Source: Planctomycetota bacterium (lineage in GTDB: Bacteria > Planctomycetota > UBA1135 > UBA2386). From it: 58,325 bases of DNA. The notes under the pieces were generated by a model, which ran no database searches, was not told where the DNA came from, and saw only the letters and a list, made by a program, of their open reading frames with translations. Positions 27,487 to 36,311 of the stretch are shown here, one piece after another (position 1 is the stretch's first letter; each line of letters begins with the position of its first letter). The DNA lies in contig JALORC010000027.1 of the NCBI GenBank assembly GCA_025459175.1, positions 1 through 58,325 of the forward strand. The letters are read 5' to 3'. A program made the position numbers and the translations under genes.

Positions 27487-28317
27487 ATGGGTCTGCGCAT
27501 CAACACCAACATCGCGTCGATCACCGCGCAGCGGTCCTTGGCGTCGATCACGGAACGGATCGCGGGCAGCTACCGGCGCCTGTCTACCGGCCTGCGCATC
27601 ACGTCGGCGGCCGACGATGCCGCCGGCCTCGCGATCAGCGAACGGTTGCGCGCACAGGTCCGCTCGCTCGACCAGGCACGCCGCAATGCCCAGGACGGCA
27701 TCTCGCTGGTGCAGACCGGGGAAGGCGCGCTGAACGAGGTCGGCAACATCCTGCTGCGGCTGCGCGAACTCGCCGTGCAAGCGGCGAACGGCACGGTCTC
27801 GGCCGCCGACCGCACCACGCTGGACGAGGAGTTCCAGAGCCTCGTCGACGAGATCGACCGCATCGGCCGCAGCACCGAGTTCAACGGCATCAAGCTGCTC
27901 GACGGCAGCGCGTCGACGGTCGTCTTCCAGGTCGGCTACGGCACGACCCCGGGCATCGACACGCTCGGCGCGTCGCTGTCGGCCGTGCTCGCGACCGGCC
28001 TCGGCCTCGACGTGCTCGGCGTCACCAACGCCGGCGCCGCGAGCACCTCGATGAGCGCGATCGACGACGCGATCAACAGCGTGTCGCGCGTGCGCGGTCG
28101 CTTCGGTGCGATGCAGAACCGGCTCGACAGCACCATCCGCTACCTCGGTGTTCAACAAGAGAACCTGATCGCCGCGGAATCGCGGATCCGCGACGTCGAC
28201 ATCGCGCGCGAGACCGCCGAACTGGTGAAGCTGCAGATCATGCAGCAGGTCTCGGTCTCGATCCTCGCGCAGGCCAACCAGCAGCCACAGCTCGTCCTCC
28301 GCCTGCTCGGCCAGTAG
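27487..28317 (+). CDS. fliC: Flagellin
   Basis: The protein has 276 residues. I chose the ATG at 27487 because flagellins begin MGLRINTNIAS...; an ATG eight codons upstream would add MTSSNGFP. The N-terminal D0/D1 part is well conserved (ITAQRSLASITERIAGSYRRLSTGLRI..ADDAAGLAIS, GISLVQTGEGALNEV, LRELAVQAANGT). So is the C-terminal D1/D0 part (RLDSTIRYLGVQQENLIAAESRIRDVDIA..TAELVKLQIMQQVSVSILAQANQQPQLVLRLL). The variable D2/D3 region is reduced to about 50 residues (residues ~140-190), so this is a minimal filament subunit. Flagellin is exported by the flagellar type III system and polymerised outside the cell. No other flagellar gene lies in the window. Confidence 0.95.
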   Translation: MGLRINTNIASITAQRSLASITERIAGSYRRLSTGLRITSAADDAAGLAISERLRAQVRSLDQARRNAQDGISLVQTGEGALNEVGNILLRLRELAVQAANGTVSAADRTTLDEEFQSLVDEIDRIGRSTEFNGIKLLDGSASTVVFQVGYGTTPGIDTLGASLSAVLATGLGLDVLGVTNAGAASTSMSAIDDAINSVSRVRGRFGAMQNRLDSTIRYLGVQQENLIAAESRIRDVDIARETAELVKLQIMQQVSVSILAQANQQPQLVLRLLGQ

Positions 28318-28321
28318 CGAT

Positions 28322-28344
28322 CGCGCGCGGCGCCGCCGCGCGCG
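28322..28344. terminator. Perfect 11-bp inverted repeat filling the gap between convergent genes
   Basis: CGCGCGCGGCG (28322-28332), one base, then CGCCGCGCGCG (28334-28344). It occupies nearly the whole 27-nt gap between the flagellin stop (28317) and the kelch-protein stop (28345). Read from either strand it gives a very stable GC hairpin, so a bidirectional terminator is likely, although no T-run follows. Confidence 0.55.
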
Positions 28345-29679
28345 TCACTTCGCGGACAGCCGCATCCGCATCGTCGGCGACATCTCGATGCCGAGCGGGT
28401 TGACGCCGGGTGTGACAACGGCGAGCTGCTCGTAGAGGTCCGTGCCGTTCAGCGCCAACGTGTTCGGCACCTCCAGCACGAACGGCTGCAGGCCGCTGAC
28501 CAGGACCAGCATCATGATGTCGGCGGTGCCACCGAGACGGCAGCCCGGCATGCCGACGAAGCCGAGGTCCAGATCCTGTGGGCCGAAGCCGATCTCGTGG
28601 ATGACCAGCTTGGGCAGGCCGAACTGCGCCGTGCGCGTGAACGCCTCGCCGAGCCACGGCAGCTCGTCGGAACTGGCCACCAGCGATGGGGCGCCGCAGC
28701 CGGGACCGCTCTGGCTGTAGGTCGCGCCGTTCTGGATGAAGTAGCGCTGCAGATCGCCGTTGAGCGGCCCGAAGCCACTGCCACCGAACAGCCACAGGCC
28801 CGAGCCGGAGCGATACACCAGATTCGTGCCGTAGCGCGGCGTGATGGGATTGGCGAGGATGCGCTGCACCCAGCCCGGCGCCGTACCGTCCCATTCGTAG
28901 CAGTCGGCCTGCGCGCTGGTCGCGCCACCGGGTGCCTGCTGCAGGCCGCCGAACATGACGGTTCGACCGCGGCTGCGGTCGTAGGCGAAGGAAGCGCCGA
29001 TCCGCGGCCAGGGCAGCGGCACCGCCGCCGGCGTCCATGACGTCGCGCCCAGCTCCCAGACCTGATTGGTGTGGGAGCCGCTGATCAACGAACCGCCCAG
29101 CAGCATCATCACGCCACGGCGATCGTCGTAGACCAGGGACGCGAAGGTCCGCGCGGACGGCGACGCGGTCAGCGTGCGCTGCGCCCAGCCGAAGCCGTTC
29201 CATTCCCAGGTGTCCGTCCTGTTGTGGCCGCCGAACAGGACCGTGCGGTCGCGACCGCGGTCGTAGGCCATCGTGTGAACCGAACGCGCCGCCGGGCTGG
29301 TGCCGGTGCGCAGCCACCACCGGGTGCCGTCGAACACCCAGGTGTCACCGTGGTCGCCCAGCGGGCCCTGCCCGCCGTGCAGGATCGCCCAGCCGAGGGA
29401 GCTGTGGTGCGTCATCGCCGCCCAGCGGCGCGGCGACGGGCCTCCGCCCTGGACCTGCGTCCAGGTGTTGGCGGCGATGTCGTAGATCCAGGTGTCGCCG
29501 AGACGGGAGGAGCCGTCGTCGCCGCCGAACAGCAGCAGCGAGCCGTTGCCGAGCGCGCACAGGCTCGCGCCGTAACGGGGGCCGGGGGCGTTGTTCGACG
29601 CCGCCTGGAAGGTCGGCACCTGCGCCAGCGCGGTGGCGGCGAGGGCCAGCGGGAGGAGGACGGAGAGCGGATTGCGCAT
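28345..29679 (-). CDS. Secreted kelch-repeat protein with shared C-terminal domain
   Basis: The protein has 444 residues from the ATG at 29679 (MRNPLSVLLPLALAATALAQ signal peptide; weak GGA 6 nt upstream). Residues ~35-310 carry kelch-type blades of about 50 residues with the hallmark GG-(polar)-TW-(aromatic) pattern: LLLFGGDDGSSRLGDTWIYD, TVLFGGHNRTDTWEWNG, TVMFGGLQQAPGG, LWLFGGSGFGPLNGD. From ~312 a beta-rich domain follows with GPGCGAPSL and FVGMPGC, resembling other exported proteins here. Kelch propellers usually mediate binding; galactose-oxidase-type copper ligands are not evident. It is convergent with flagellin. Confidence 0.85.
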   Translation of the reverse strand: MRNPLSVLLPLALAATALAQVPTFQAASNNAPGPRYGASLCALGNGSLLLFGGDDGSSRLGDTWIYDIAANTWTQVQGGGPSPRRWAAMTHHSSLGWAILHGGQGPLGDHGDTWVFDGTRWWLRTGTSPAARSVHTMAYDRGRDRTVLFGGHNRTDTWEWNGFGWAQRTLTASPSARTFASLVYDDRRGVMMLLGGSLISGSHTNQVWELGATSWTPAAVPLPWPRIGASFAYDRSRGRTVMFGGLQQAPGGATSAQADCYEWDGTAPGWVQRILANPITPRYGTNLVYRSGSGLWLFGGSGFGPLNGDLQRYFIQNGATYSQSGPGCGAPSLVASSDELPWLGEAFTRTAQFGLPKLVIHEIGFGPQDLDLGFVGMPGCRLGGTADIMMLVLVSGLQPFVLEVPNTLALNGTDLYEQLAVVTPGVNPLGIEMSPTMRMRLSAK

Positions 29680-29773
29680 GGGTTCCATGCCCAGGGGATG
29701 GTGCGAGACCACCCCGATTTGCTGCCGCACGACCGTCGCCGCCTACGATCGTGGCCGGCCCCACCCCGACCTC

Positions 29774-32413
29774 TCAGCGGGCGACGCCGGTCAGCCGCTC
29801 GCGCCAGACCTGCGCCTCGTCGTCGCGCCCGAGCTTGGTGCAGGCGGTGAAGCCCGCCTGGGCCACGTCGCGCGCCGCGGCGCCACCACTCCCGGGCCAC
29901 AGGCGCAAGCACTCGGCGTACAGGGCCGGCACCTCCGCCAGCGCCTGCTCGTGCTCGCCGGCGAACGCACGGACGACCAGCATCTGAGCCCGTTGGGAGA
30001 CCGCGACCTTGGCGGGGACCTCGGTCGCCTGGTCCAGGCGACGGGCCAGCTCGGCCTGCAGGCTCAGCGCTTCCTTGCGCATGCCGCAGCGCAACAGACC
30101 GACCATCAGGCTCACCCCGGCCTGGATCGTGTCGACATGGTGTCTGCCGCCGAGCTTCTCGCGCATCATCAGCGCCTTGCCGAGGGCGTTGATGGCCTCG
30201 TCGCGCTGCTCGAGGTCGAGCAACACACCGCCGAGATTGGCGACCGCCGTGGCCAGCCGCGACGATTCCGCCCCGTCGATCGCCTCGCGCAGCGCCAGGG
30301 ACTTCCGGAACAGCTCGGCCGCCCGTTGCACCTTGCTGATGTCGACCGCGCGACGACCGGCGAAATGCAGGAACGAAGCGAAGTTGTTCAGCGCGGTCGC
30401 GTAGGCCTGACTGCTCTCGCCGTGCAGGCGTTCGGCGAGCGCCAGGCTCGCGTCGTAGAGCCGCTCGGCTTCCGCCAGGCGGTCGGTCAGTTGGTCCTGC
30501 GCCACCATGTCGTGCAGCAGCGAGGCGAGGTCGTTCATCGACGCGACCGTCGCCGGCGCATCGTCGCCGAGCGTGCGCCGCCGCCGTTCGAGCACGTCGC
30601 GCATCAACGGCTCGGCCGCAGTGCGCTCCCCACGACGCTCCAGCACCCGCGCCAGCAGGTGCTGCGCGCCGAGAGTCGCCCGGTCGTCGTCACCGAGCGC
30701 CGCGCGATGCTCCGCCAACGACGCGTGCGCCAGCCGTTCGGCCGCTTCCAGCTGGCCCTGCGCCATCGCCGCGCGCACCTCCTCCTGCATGGTCGCCAGC
30801 GTGTCGGGATGACGCGGCCCGAGCAGCGCCCGCTGCCGCGGTAGCAGCTCGGCGACCAGCAGGGCGGCGCCGGCGACGTCGTCGGTCGCACGCCGCAGCT
30901 CAGCCAGCTCGCGCGTCGACGCCATCGTCTCGGGCGCATCGGGCCCGAGCACCTCGCGGCGCACGGCGACCGCGCGTTCCATGTTGGCCCGCGCCTGCGG
31001 CATGCGGCCGAGCCCCTTGTTGGCGAGCCCGAGCACGTGGTGCAGCGCCCCGGCCGTGCGCGTCGGGGCGGGGAAGCTCGCGTCGACGTTGCGCTGCGCC
31101 TGGTCGAACACCTGCGCCACGCTGATCTCGTTGCCGCGCGCCTGCTCCGGCGTCACCGCCAGCAGCAGCTTCTCGACCAGGAACGTGTTGATGCCCTGCG
31201 TCTCCGCCTGCGCCGCGCGCACCTCGGCCAGACTCGACTGCTGCACCGTCACCGTGCTGACGAAGCCCGCGAGCACCAGCCAACCAGCGGTGGCCGCCGC
31301 CGCGTGCCGGTGGTGCCAGCGCACGGCGCGGCGCCACGGGCCGGGCGGCCGCGCGCGGATCGCTTCGCCGAGCCGCACGGCGCGCAGGTCGGCGGCGAAG
31401 TCGGCGGCCGTGCGGTAGCGCCGCGCCGGGTCCTTGTCGAAACAGGCCGCGAACACCGCGTCGAGGTCGCGCGGCAGCTCGCGCACGTGCCGCGACGGCG
31501 GCAGCGGCTCGTCCTGCAGGATGGCGCGGTAGAGCTGCTCGGGTGTGGCTCCGTCGAACGGCCGCTGCAGCGTCAGCGCCTCGTAGAGCGTCACCGCCAG
31601 CGCCCACAGGTCGTCGCGCGCATCGCCGCGATGCGTGCGCAGCCGCAGCCGTTCCGGCGACAGGTACTGCGGCGTGCCGAACACGTCGCCGGTGCGTGTC
31701 AGCGGCTCGTCGTCGTCGACGGCGATGGCGAGGCCGAAGTCGAGCAGCACCGGCACCTCGTCGGCGCCGAGCATGATGTTCGCCGGCTTCAGGTCGCGGT
31801 GCACGACGCCCTGGTCGTGCGCACGCTGCAGGCTGCCGGCCAGCCGTTCGAACCGCTGCAGCACCTCCGCCACCGGCATGCGCACGCGAGAACCGTGCTC
31901 GCCACCAGCGAGCTGCCGCCGCGCCGCGTCCAGCCGCTGCGCCAGCGATTCGCCGGCGACGTACTTCATCGCCAGGAACAGGTGCTCGCCATCGCGGCCG
32001 ACCTCGTGCACCGGGCAGATGCCGGAGTCGTCGATGCGAGCCGCCATCGTCGCCTCGCGCTGCAGCCGCAGTTCCTGCGCCACCGACGCGAACTGCCGCG
32101 ACAGCACCTTCAGCGCCACCGGCCGGCCGAGGCGCGGATCGTGCGCCAGGTGCACGGTCGCCTGGCCGCCGCGGCCGAGCACGCGGATCAGTTCGTACGG
32201 GCCGATGCGCCGGGGTTCGCCCGCCGCCGGCGCCGGCGCGGCGACCTCTTCGGCGGCGAGCGCCCGCAGCTCCTCCAGCACCAGCTCGGCGTGCTCCGGG
32301 AACAGCGCCACGTAGTCCGTATCGCTGCGCCGGCGACCGGCCGCCGCGTCGGCCGCCACCTGCGCCAGCAGGGCGTGCACGACCGCTTCCCGGGTGTCCT
32401 CGTCGCCGGCCAC
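29774..32413 (-). CDS. Ser/Thr protein kinase with C-terminal TPR array
   Basis: The protein has 879 residues with a GTG start at 32413. Residues ~1-65 are a short helical region. Residues ~70-335 are the kinase domain: LGRGGQATVHLA, VALKVL, HRDLKPANIML near 205, intact DFGLAIAV, and FGTPQYLSPERL. One transmembrane helix lies near 362-382 (ATAGWLVLAGFVSTVTV). The remaining ~480 residues are TPR-like repeats of the kinesin-light-chain type (YATALNNFASFLHFAG; RLATAVANLGGVLLDLEQ), so this part probably binds partner proteins. The GTG start is 1 nt after the stop of the ECF sigma gene, so translation is probably coupled. In planctomycetes such kinase-TPR proteins commonly travel with their own ECF factor, and the kinase may regulate it by phosphorylation. 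Confidence 0.92.
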   Translation of the reverse strand: MAGDEDTREAVVHALLAQVAADAAAGRRRSDTDYVALFPEHAELVLEELRALAAEEVAAPAPAAGEPRRIGPYELIRVLGRGGQATVHLAHDPRLGRPVALKVLSRQFASVAQELRLQREATMAARIDDSGICPVHEVGRDGEHLFLAMKYVAGESLAQRLDAARRQLAGGEHGSRVRMPVAEVLQRFERLAGSLQRAHDQGVVHRDLKPANIMLGADEVPVLLDFGLAIAVDDDEPLTRTGDVFGTPQYLSPERLRLRTHRGDARDDLWALAVTLYEALTLQRPFDGATPEQLYRAILQDEPLPPSRHVRELPRDLDAVFAACFDKDPARRYRTAADFAADLRAVRLGEAIRARPPGPWRRAVRWHHRHAAAATAGWLVLAGFVSTVTVQQSSLAEVRAAQAETQGINTFLVEKLLLAVTPEQARGNEISVAQVFDQAQRNVDASFPAPTRTAGALHHVLGLANKGLGRMPQARANMERAVAVRREVLGPDAPETMASTRELAELRRATDDVAGAALLVAELLPRQRALLGPRHPDTLATMQEEVRAAMAQGQLEAAERLAHASLAEHRAALGDDDRATLGAQHLLARVLERRGERTAAEPLMRDVLERRRRTLGDDAPATVASMNDLASLLHDMVAQDQLTDRLAEAERLYDASLALAERLHGESSQAYATALNNFASFLHFAGRRAVDISKVQRAAELFRKSLALREAIDGAESSRLATAVANLGGVLLDLEQRDEAINALGKALMMREKLGGRHHVDTIQAGVSLMVGLLRCGMRKEALSLQAELARRLDQATEVPAKVAVSQRAQMLVVRAFAGEHEQALAEVPALYAECLRLWPGSGGAAARDVAQAGFTACTKLGRDDEAQVWRERLTGVAR

Positions 32414-32414
32414 G

Positions 32415-33083
32415 TCACTCCATCTCGTCGAACACCGAGCCCGGCAGCAGGTCGCGCAGTCGCTGCATCGCGCGCTGGAAGCGCCGCGTCACCGCCGAGT
32501 CGTCGATGCCCAGCATCCGCGCCACTTCGCGGTTCGGCAGCTGCTCGATGCCGCGCAACACCACGACCTCACGTTCGTCCGGCGCCAGCCGGGCCAGCGC
32601 CTGCTGCACCAGGCAGCCGCGGTCCGAACGCGCGAGCCGGGTGACGATGCCGCTGACCGCCGCCGGCAGCTGTGCCAGTGGATCCACCGCGGTCGCCGGA
32701 TCGCCGCCGCGCCCGACGTCGCCGCCGCGCCGGCGCAGGCTGCGCCGCAGCAGTTCGTTGACGGCGCGCAGCAGGATCACCGACAGGAACTTCAACAGCA
32801 CCGGCGTCCAACGCCCGTCGCGGGGCCGCAGGTCGCGCAGCTTCGGCAACGCCGCCGCCCACGTCTCCTGGACGACGTCCTCCGGCTCGGCGCCGCGGAC
32901 GAGGCTCTGCATGCGATAGCGGGCTTGGACGAGCAGCACGGGACTGAAGCGTTCGACCAGGAAGTCCCGGCTCGCGGTGTCGCCGGCGACCGCGCCGGCG
33001 ATGCACACCGAAGTGGGATCGGAACCGTCCGAGGATGCAGGTGCCGCGGCCATGCGGACGCGAATCCTAGCGCGGGGCGACAT
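32415..33083 (-). CDS. ECF-type RNA polymerase sigma factor
   Basis: The protein has 222 residues from the ATG at 33083, which has GAGG 5 nt upstream; an ATG at 33053 would give 212. Region 2 is seen in VEDVVQETW-like sequence (AEPEDVVQETWAAALPKL) and the helix DGRWTPVLLKFLSVILLRAV. Region 4 is a helix-turn-helix: LARLAPDEREVVVLRGIEQL, then NREVARMLGIDDSAVTRRFQRAMQRL. The two are joined by a ~30-residue Gly/Arg linker. There is no anti-sigma gene beside it; instead the kinase-TPR gene follows by 1 nt, so control by kinase rather than by a classical anti-sigma is likely (inference from this known gene pair). Targets are unknown. Confidence 0.9.
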   Translation of the reverse strand: MSPRARIRVRMAAAPASSDGSDPTSVCIAGAVAGDTASRDFLVERFSPVLLVQARYRMQSLVRGAEPEDVVQETWAAALPKLRDLRPRDGRWTPVLLKFLSVILLRAVNELLRRSLRRRGGDVGRGGDPATAVDPLAQLPAAVSGIVTRLARSDRGCLVQQALARLAPDEREVVVLRGIEQLPNREVARMLGIDDSAVTRRFQRAMQRLRDLLPGSVFDEME

Positions 33084-33130
33084 CGGCGCCTCGGATCCAC
33101 GGAATGGCGCGACGAACGCCGGATTTGTCG

Positions 33131-34300
33131 TCAGGGCTCGACGACGGTCGTCACCAGCCCGGTCGTGCGCAGCGCGGACGGCGGCACGAAGCCGAGCCCC
33201 TGCGTCAGCACCGCGAGCCCGACCAGCGTCGGGTCGGCCGGCACCGACACCGGCAGCGACCACAGCCGATCGTTCGCGGTGGCGCCCGTCGCGACCACCA
33301 CCAGCGATGCCGGATCGAGCAGCGCCGATCCGAACGGCGTCGACCAGCTGCCCTGGCTGGCCGCGGTGAACAGCCCCACCGGGCCCGGTTCGGCGGCGAT
33401 GCGCAGCGTGAAGCTCTGGCCGAGCCCCGGTCGCCCGACCGACCAGTGCTGCGGCGCGCGCACTTCGCAATCGAGCTGTTGCAGACGCGGTTCGCTGCGG
33501 GCCTGGGTGCCGATCACCCGCTCGAGGCCGGCCGCGTCGCCACCGAGGAAGCAGTCGAAGAAGCCCAGTGCCACCTCGCTGGTGGCATCGAACACCTCGC
33601 GGTCGACCTGCGTCACCTGCACGAAGCCGGCGACGTTGCCGTGGGTGCAGTCGGCGTTCATCAGGTGGAACGACCGCAGCTGCTGCACCGCGGTGAGGTT
33701 CTGGTAGAGCGGCAGGCCGAACGTCTGCCAGTTCAAGAACGAGTCCCCGGCGCCGTGGCAGACCGCCATCGGCACCGTCACCTGCCCCGCCGACGGTGCC
33801 ACTCCGGGGGCGAAGCAGAAGCCGCAGCGGTAGCCCGGATTCGCGGCCAGCACGCCGGTGGTGGTGGCGCCACCCATCGAGTGCCCGGCGAGCCCGACGC
33901 GCGCCAGGTCGAGCGCACCCTGCAGCAGGCCCGGCTGGCCGTTGGCCTGCGCCAGCGCCGCGAACGTCGCGATGCCGTCCTGCACCTGCAGTACGGCCGA
34001 GCTCGGCGCCGTGTTGCCGAGCACGACGACATAGCCGTTCTGCGCGAACCTCGTGCCGAGCGCGCCGTAGCCGCTGCCGAGCACGTTGAGGCCGTGCAGG
34101 AACACGAGGACCCGATAGCCACCAGCTCGCGGCAGCAGCGGCACGCCGGGCCCCGGCGCCGCGGCGGGGTAGTAGATCGTCGCCGGGATGTTGGCCGAAC
34201 CCTGTCCGGTGGGATTGGCGAGCACGATGTCGGCGTGGCCGGCGGCGAAGGTCTGGGCCGCGAGCGGGGCAATGAGCAGCACGGCGAGCAGTGGCAGCAT
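33131..34300 (-). CDS. Secreted alpha/beta hydrolase (dienelactone hydrolase/cutinase-like)
   Basis: The protein has 389 residues from the ATG at 34300, which begins the signal peptide MLPLLAVLLIAPLAAQ; the frame upstream is not coding-like. The catalytic domain has VLVFLHGLNVLGSGY (oxyanion HG), the nucleophile elbow GHSMGG with Ser near residue 140, a likely acid in GAGDSF and a likely His in CTHGN near residue 218. This layout matches secreted esterases of the PET-hydrolase/cutinase or chlorophyllase type. The last ~115 residues (FTLRIAAEPGPVGLFTAAS..., ADPTLVGLAVLTQGLGF) are a separate beta domain resembling the C-terminal domains of other exported proteins here. It is divergent from the SGNH hydrolase gene, 209 nt between starts. 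Substrate is unknown. Confidence 0.85.
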   Translation of the reverse strand: MLPLLAVLLIAPLAAQTFAAGHADIVLANPTGQGSANIPATIYYPAAAPGPGVPLLPRAGGYRVLVFLHGLNVLGSGYGALGTRFAQNGYVVVLGNTAPSSAVLQVQDGIATFAALAQANGQPGLLQGALDLARVGLAGHSMGGATTTGVLAANPGYRCGFCFAPGVAPSAGQVTVPMAVCHGAGDSFLNWQTFGLPLYQNLTAVQQLRSFHLMNADCTHGNVAGFVQVTQVDREVFDATSEVALGFFDCFLGGDAAGLERVIGTQARSEPRLQQLDCEVRAPQHWSVGRPGLGQSFTLRIAAEPGPVGLFTAASQGSWSTPFGSALLDPASLVVVATGATANDRLWSLPVSVPADPTLVGLAVLTQGLGFVPPSALRTTGLVTTVVEP

Positions 34301-34509
34301 GTGGGGTGATTGGCGGGATGGCTGCGCGCGGGGACGCGTCGATGCGCGCTCTTCGATGGTGCGTAGCTTCTGCATCGCGATACAGCGGCGGCGCCAACCA
34401 GCTCGCAAACTGCTCGTTGAATTGCCCTTGCCCCTTCGGCGCATGCGCCTGCTCGGTGTGCTCTCACAGGCGCTGGATCGAGTGTCCTCGGCGGCGCTAC
34501 ACTGAGCCG

Positions 34510-35691
34510 ATGCTGCGAACGCTACCGCTCGTGCTCTCTCTCTTTCTCGGTCACGCCGCACTGATGGCGCAGGCCACACGCAAATCCATCGTCTGCATCG
34601 GCGACTCGATCACCGAGGGGTTCCGCGCGACCCCGTCCGACATCACGAGTTACCGGCGCCCGTTGTGGAACCTGTTGCGCGCCAACAACCACTGCGTCGA
34701 CTTCGTCGGCCCGGAGATCGGGATTTCGACGGGAACCAACGACAACAATGGGCCTGATTACCCAAAATTCGACCAAGATCACTTCGGCTGGTATGGCGAG
34801 CCCGCCCTCGCAGTCAGCTCGAAACTCGCTTTGACACCGTCGGTATCTGGCGACATAGCCCTGATCCACCTGGGATCGAACGACCTCCTGATCGGGATGT
34901 CCAACGGGTTTTCGGTGCCGGTGATCGTCGACAGTGTCAAGAACTCGCTCTCCTCGATCATCGCCGTGCTTCGCTCGAGAAATCCACACATCGACATCTT
35001 GATCGCCAGGATCGTTCCACTCCCCAATTACCCGAGCATGCCGGGCATCGACTCAACGAACATGATTCCATTCTCCGTTGGGTCGAATGCACTGAATCTG
35101 ATGATCGACACGCTGCCGTCGGCCTCAGGGATCACAGATGCCAGCTCACGCGTTCGCATCGTCGACATGAACACCGGATTCCTGAGTTCCTACCTCTACG
35201 ATGCGGTCCATCCCAACCCCATCGGTGAGAGCTTCATCGCGCAGCAATGGTACAATGCGATGATCGCCCACGGCATGCTGCCGGCTGCCAGCGGTAGCAA
35301 CGCCTGCTGTTGGCAGCAGGCCCACCACTGCTGGACAAGCACAGCGCCGAAGCCGGTTCTCGCTCCCATCACTCCCCCTAGGCGAGGAACCACGTTCACT
35401 GTTTCCATGAGCGGGTTGTCCACGAATCCGACCACGAGAGCGGCGATCTGGTCGAGCAGCGTCGAGAATCCGTGGCTGCAGGTTCATGCCATGCGAAACT
35501 GCTTCATGATGCCGGCAAACCCGATGATGATCACTTCAATGGGAAATCCGATCGGCGGCACCATCAGTTTCTCGTTCAGCGTGCCGTCGAACATGAGTAT
35601 CGGCGAAGAGCATTGGCAGGGAATTTCAACGGACTACCCCCACACCGAGTTGGCCATCACCAACGCACTCATCGTTCGCTTCGGCAACTGA
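34510..35691 (+). CDS. Secreted SGNH/GDSL-type hydrolase with C-terminal beta domain
   Basis: The protein has 393 residues from the ATG at 34510 (signal peptide MLRTLPLVLSLFLGHAALMAQ). Block I is CIGDSITEG (Ser near residue 34), block III is HLGSNDLL, and block V is DAVHPN with Asp 231 and His 234, so the triad looks complete. These enzymes hydrolyse acyl or acetyl esters on polysaccharides or lipids. From ~290 a C-terminal beta domain follows (FTVSMSGLSTNPTTRAAIW ... LAITNALIVRFGN). Codon use is unusual: many codons end in A or T, and a sample at 34741-34800 is 50 percent GC against about 70 for neighbours. This suggests recent transfer or relaxed composition. TACACT (34498-34503) lies 6 nt before the ATG. 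Confidence 0.9.
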   Translation: MLRTLPLVLSLFLGHAALMAQATRKSIVCIGDSITEGFRATPSDITSYRRPLWNLLRANNHCVDFVGPEIGISTGTNDNNGPDYPKFDQDHFGWYGEPALAVSSKLALTPSVSGDIALIHLGSNDLLIGMSNGFSVPVIVDSVKNSLSSIIAVLRSRNPHIDILIARIVPLPNYPSMPGIDSTNMIPFSVGSNALNLMIDTLPSASGITDASSRVRIVDMNTGFLSSYLYDAVHPNPIGESFIAQQWYNAMIAHGMLPAASGSNACCWQQAHHCWTSTAPKPVLAPITPPRRGTTFTVSMSGLSTNPTTRAAIWSSSVENPWLQVHAMRNCFMMPANPMMITSMGNPIGGTISFSFSVPSNMSIGEEHWQGISTDYPHTELAITNALIVRFGN

Positions 35692-35844
35692 GCACGGCTT
35701 CCGCCCCTCTCGACATGGCCGGGGGCCGCCCGCGCGATTCGATCCGGGCGGCGAGCTCGACCGCGCTCCCGCCCCGCAGGATCCGGCCCGATCGACGGCG
35801 GTGCCGGCGGCGGCGCGCCGCTGTCGTGCGAACCCGGCGGCCGT

Positions 35845-36171
35845 TCAGCGACCGTCGTAGGTGTCGAACACACGGACCTGCGCCCACGTCGCCTTGTGTT
35901 CGGCGATGAAGCGCTGGTGGCGCGGCGAGACCTGGTAGTCGTCGTGCGCCTGCTTCGACACGAAGGCGACGTGCAGGCCGACATGGAAGTCGCGCACGTT
36001 CACCGGCCGATCGAACTCGGCAGCCAGTGGCCCGGCGGCGAAGAACAGTTCCCCCGGGTGACCGCGCAGCAGTTCGTGGCAGGCGGCGACGAGCCGGGCG
36101 ATGTTCGCCGCACTGCCGTCGTGCAGCGTGAAGTAGACGTCGTGGATCAGGGCGGCGGCCATGCCACGCAT
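35845..36171 (-). CDS. Dabb (stress-responsive A/B barrel) domain protein
   Basis: The protein has 108 residues, the normal size for a single Dabb domain. The start at 36171 has GGA at suitable distance; an ATG three codons later (36162) is an alternative. The pattern is typical: IHDVYFTLHDGSAANIARL begins with the first strand and helix, then NVRDFHVGLHVAFVSKQAHDDY and QRFIAEHKATWAQVRVFDTY. Dabb proteins form dimeric alpha/beta barrels in the cytoplasm, and their biochemical roles vary (a few are cyclases or decarboxylases). No specific function can be given. It lies between the SGNH gene and the serpin gene. Confidence 0.75.
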   Translation of the reverse strand: MRGMAAALIHDVYFTLHDGSAANIARLVAACHELLRGHPGELFFAAGPLAAEFDRPVNVRDFHVGLHVAFVSKQAHDDYQVSPRHQRFIAEHKATWAQVRVFDTYDGR

Positions 36172-36311
36172 CTTGCGGTCCGCGGCCGATTGCGGCAAAC
36201 GCAGGTGCCGGCTGTACAGGCTGCAATGCGTCAGCGGCCGCGCCGCGGCGCGGAAGCGCGGATCCGGCGTAGGCGGACAGTTCGTCGTCACCAACACGCG
36301 CGGTCGCCGCG

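Noticed and set aside
33084..34397. Upstream extension of the sigma-factor frame
   Set aside because: It overlaps the hydrolase gene in a wrong frame; the sigma domain itself begins near 33050 and a GAGG precedes ATG 33083.
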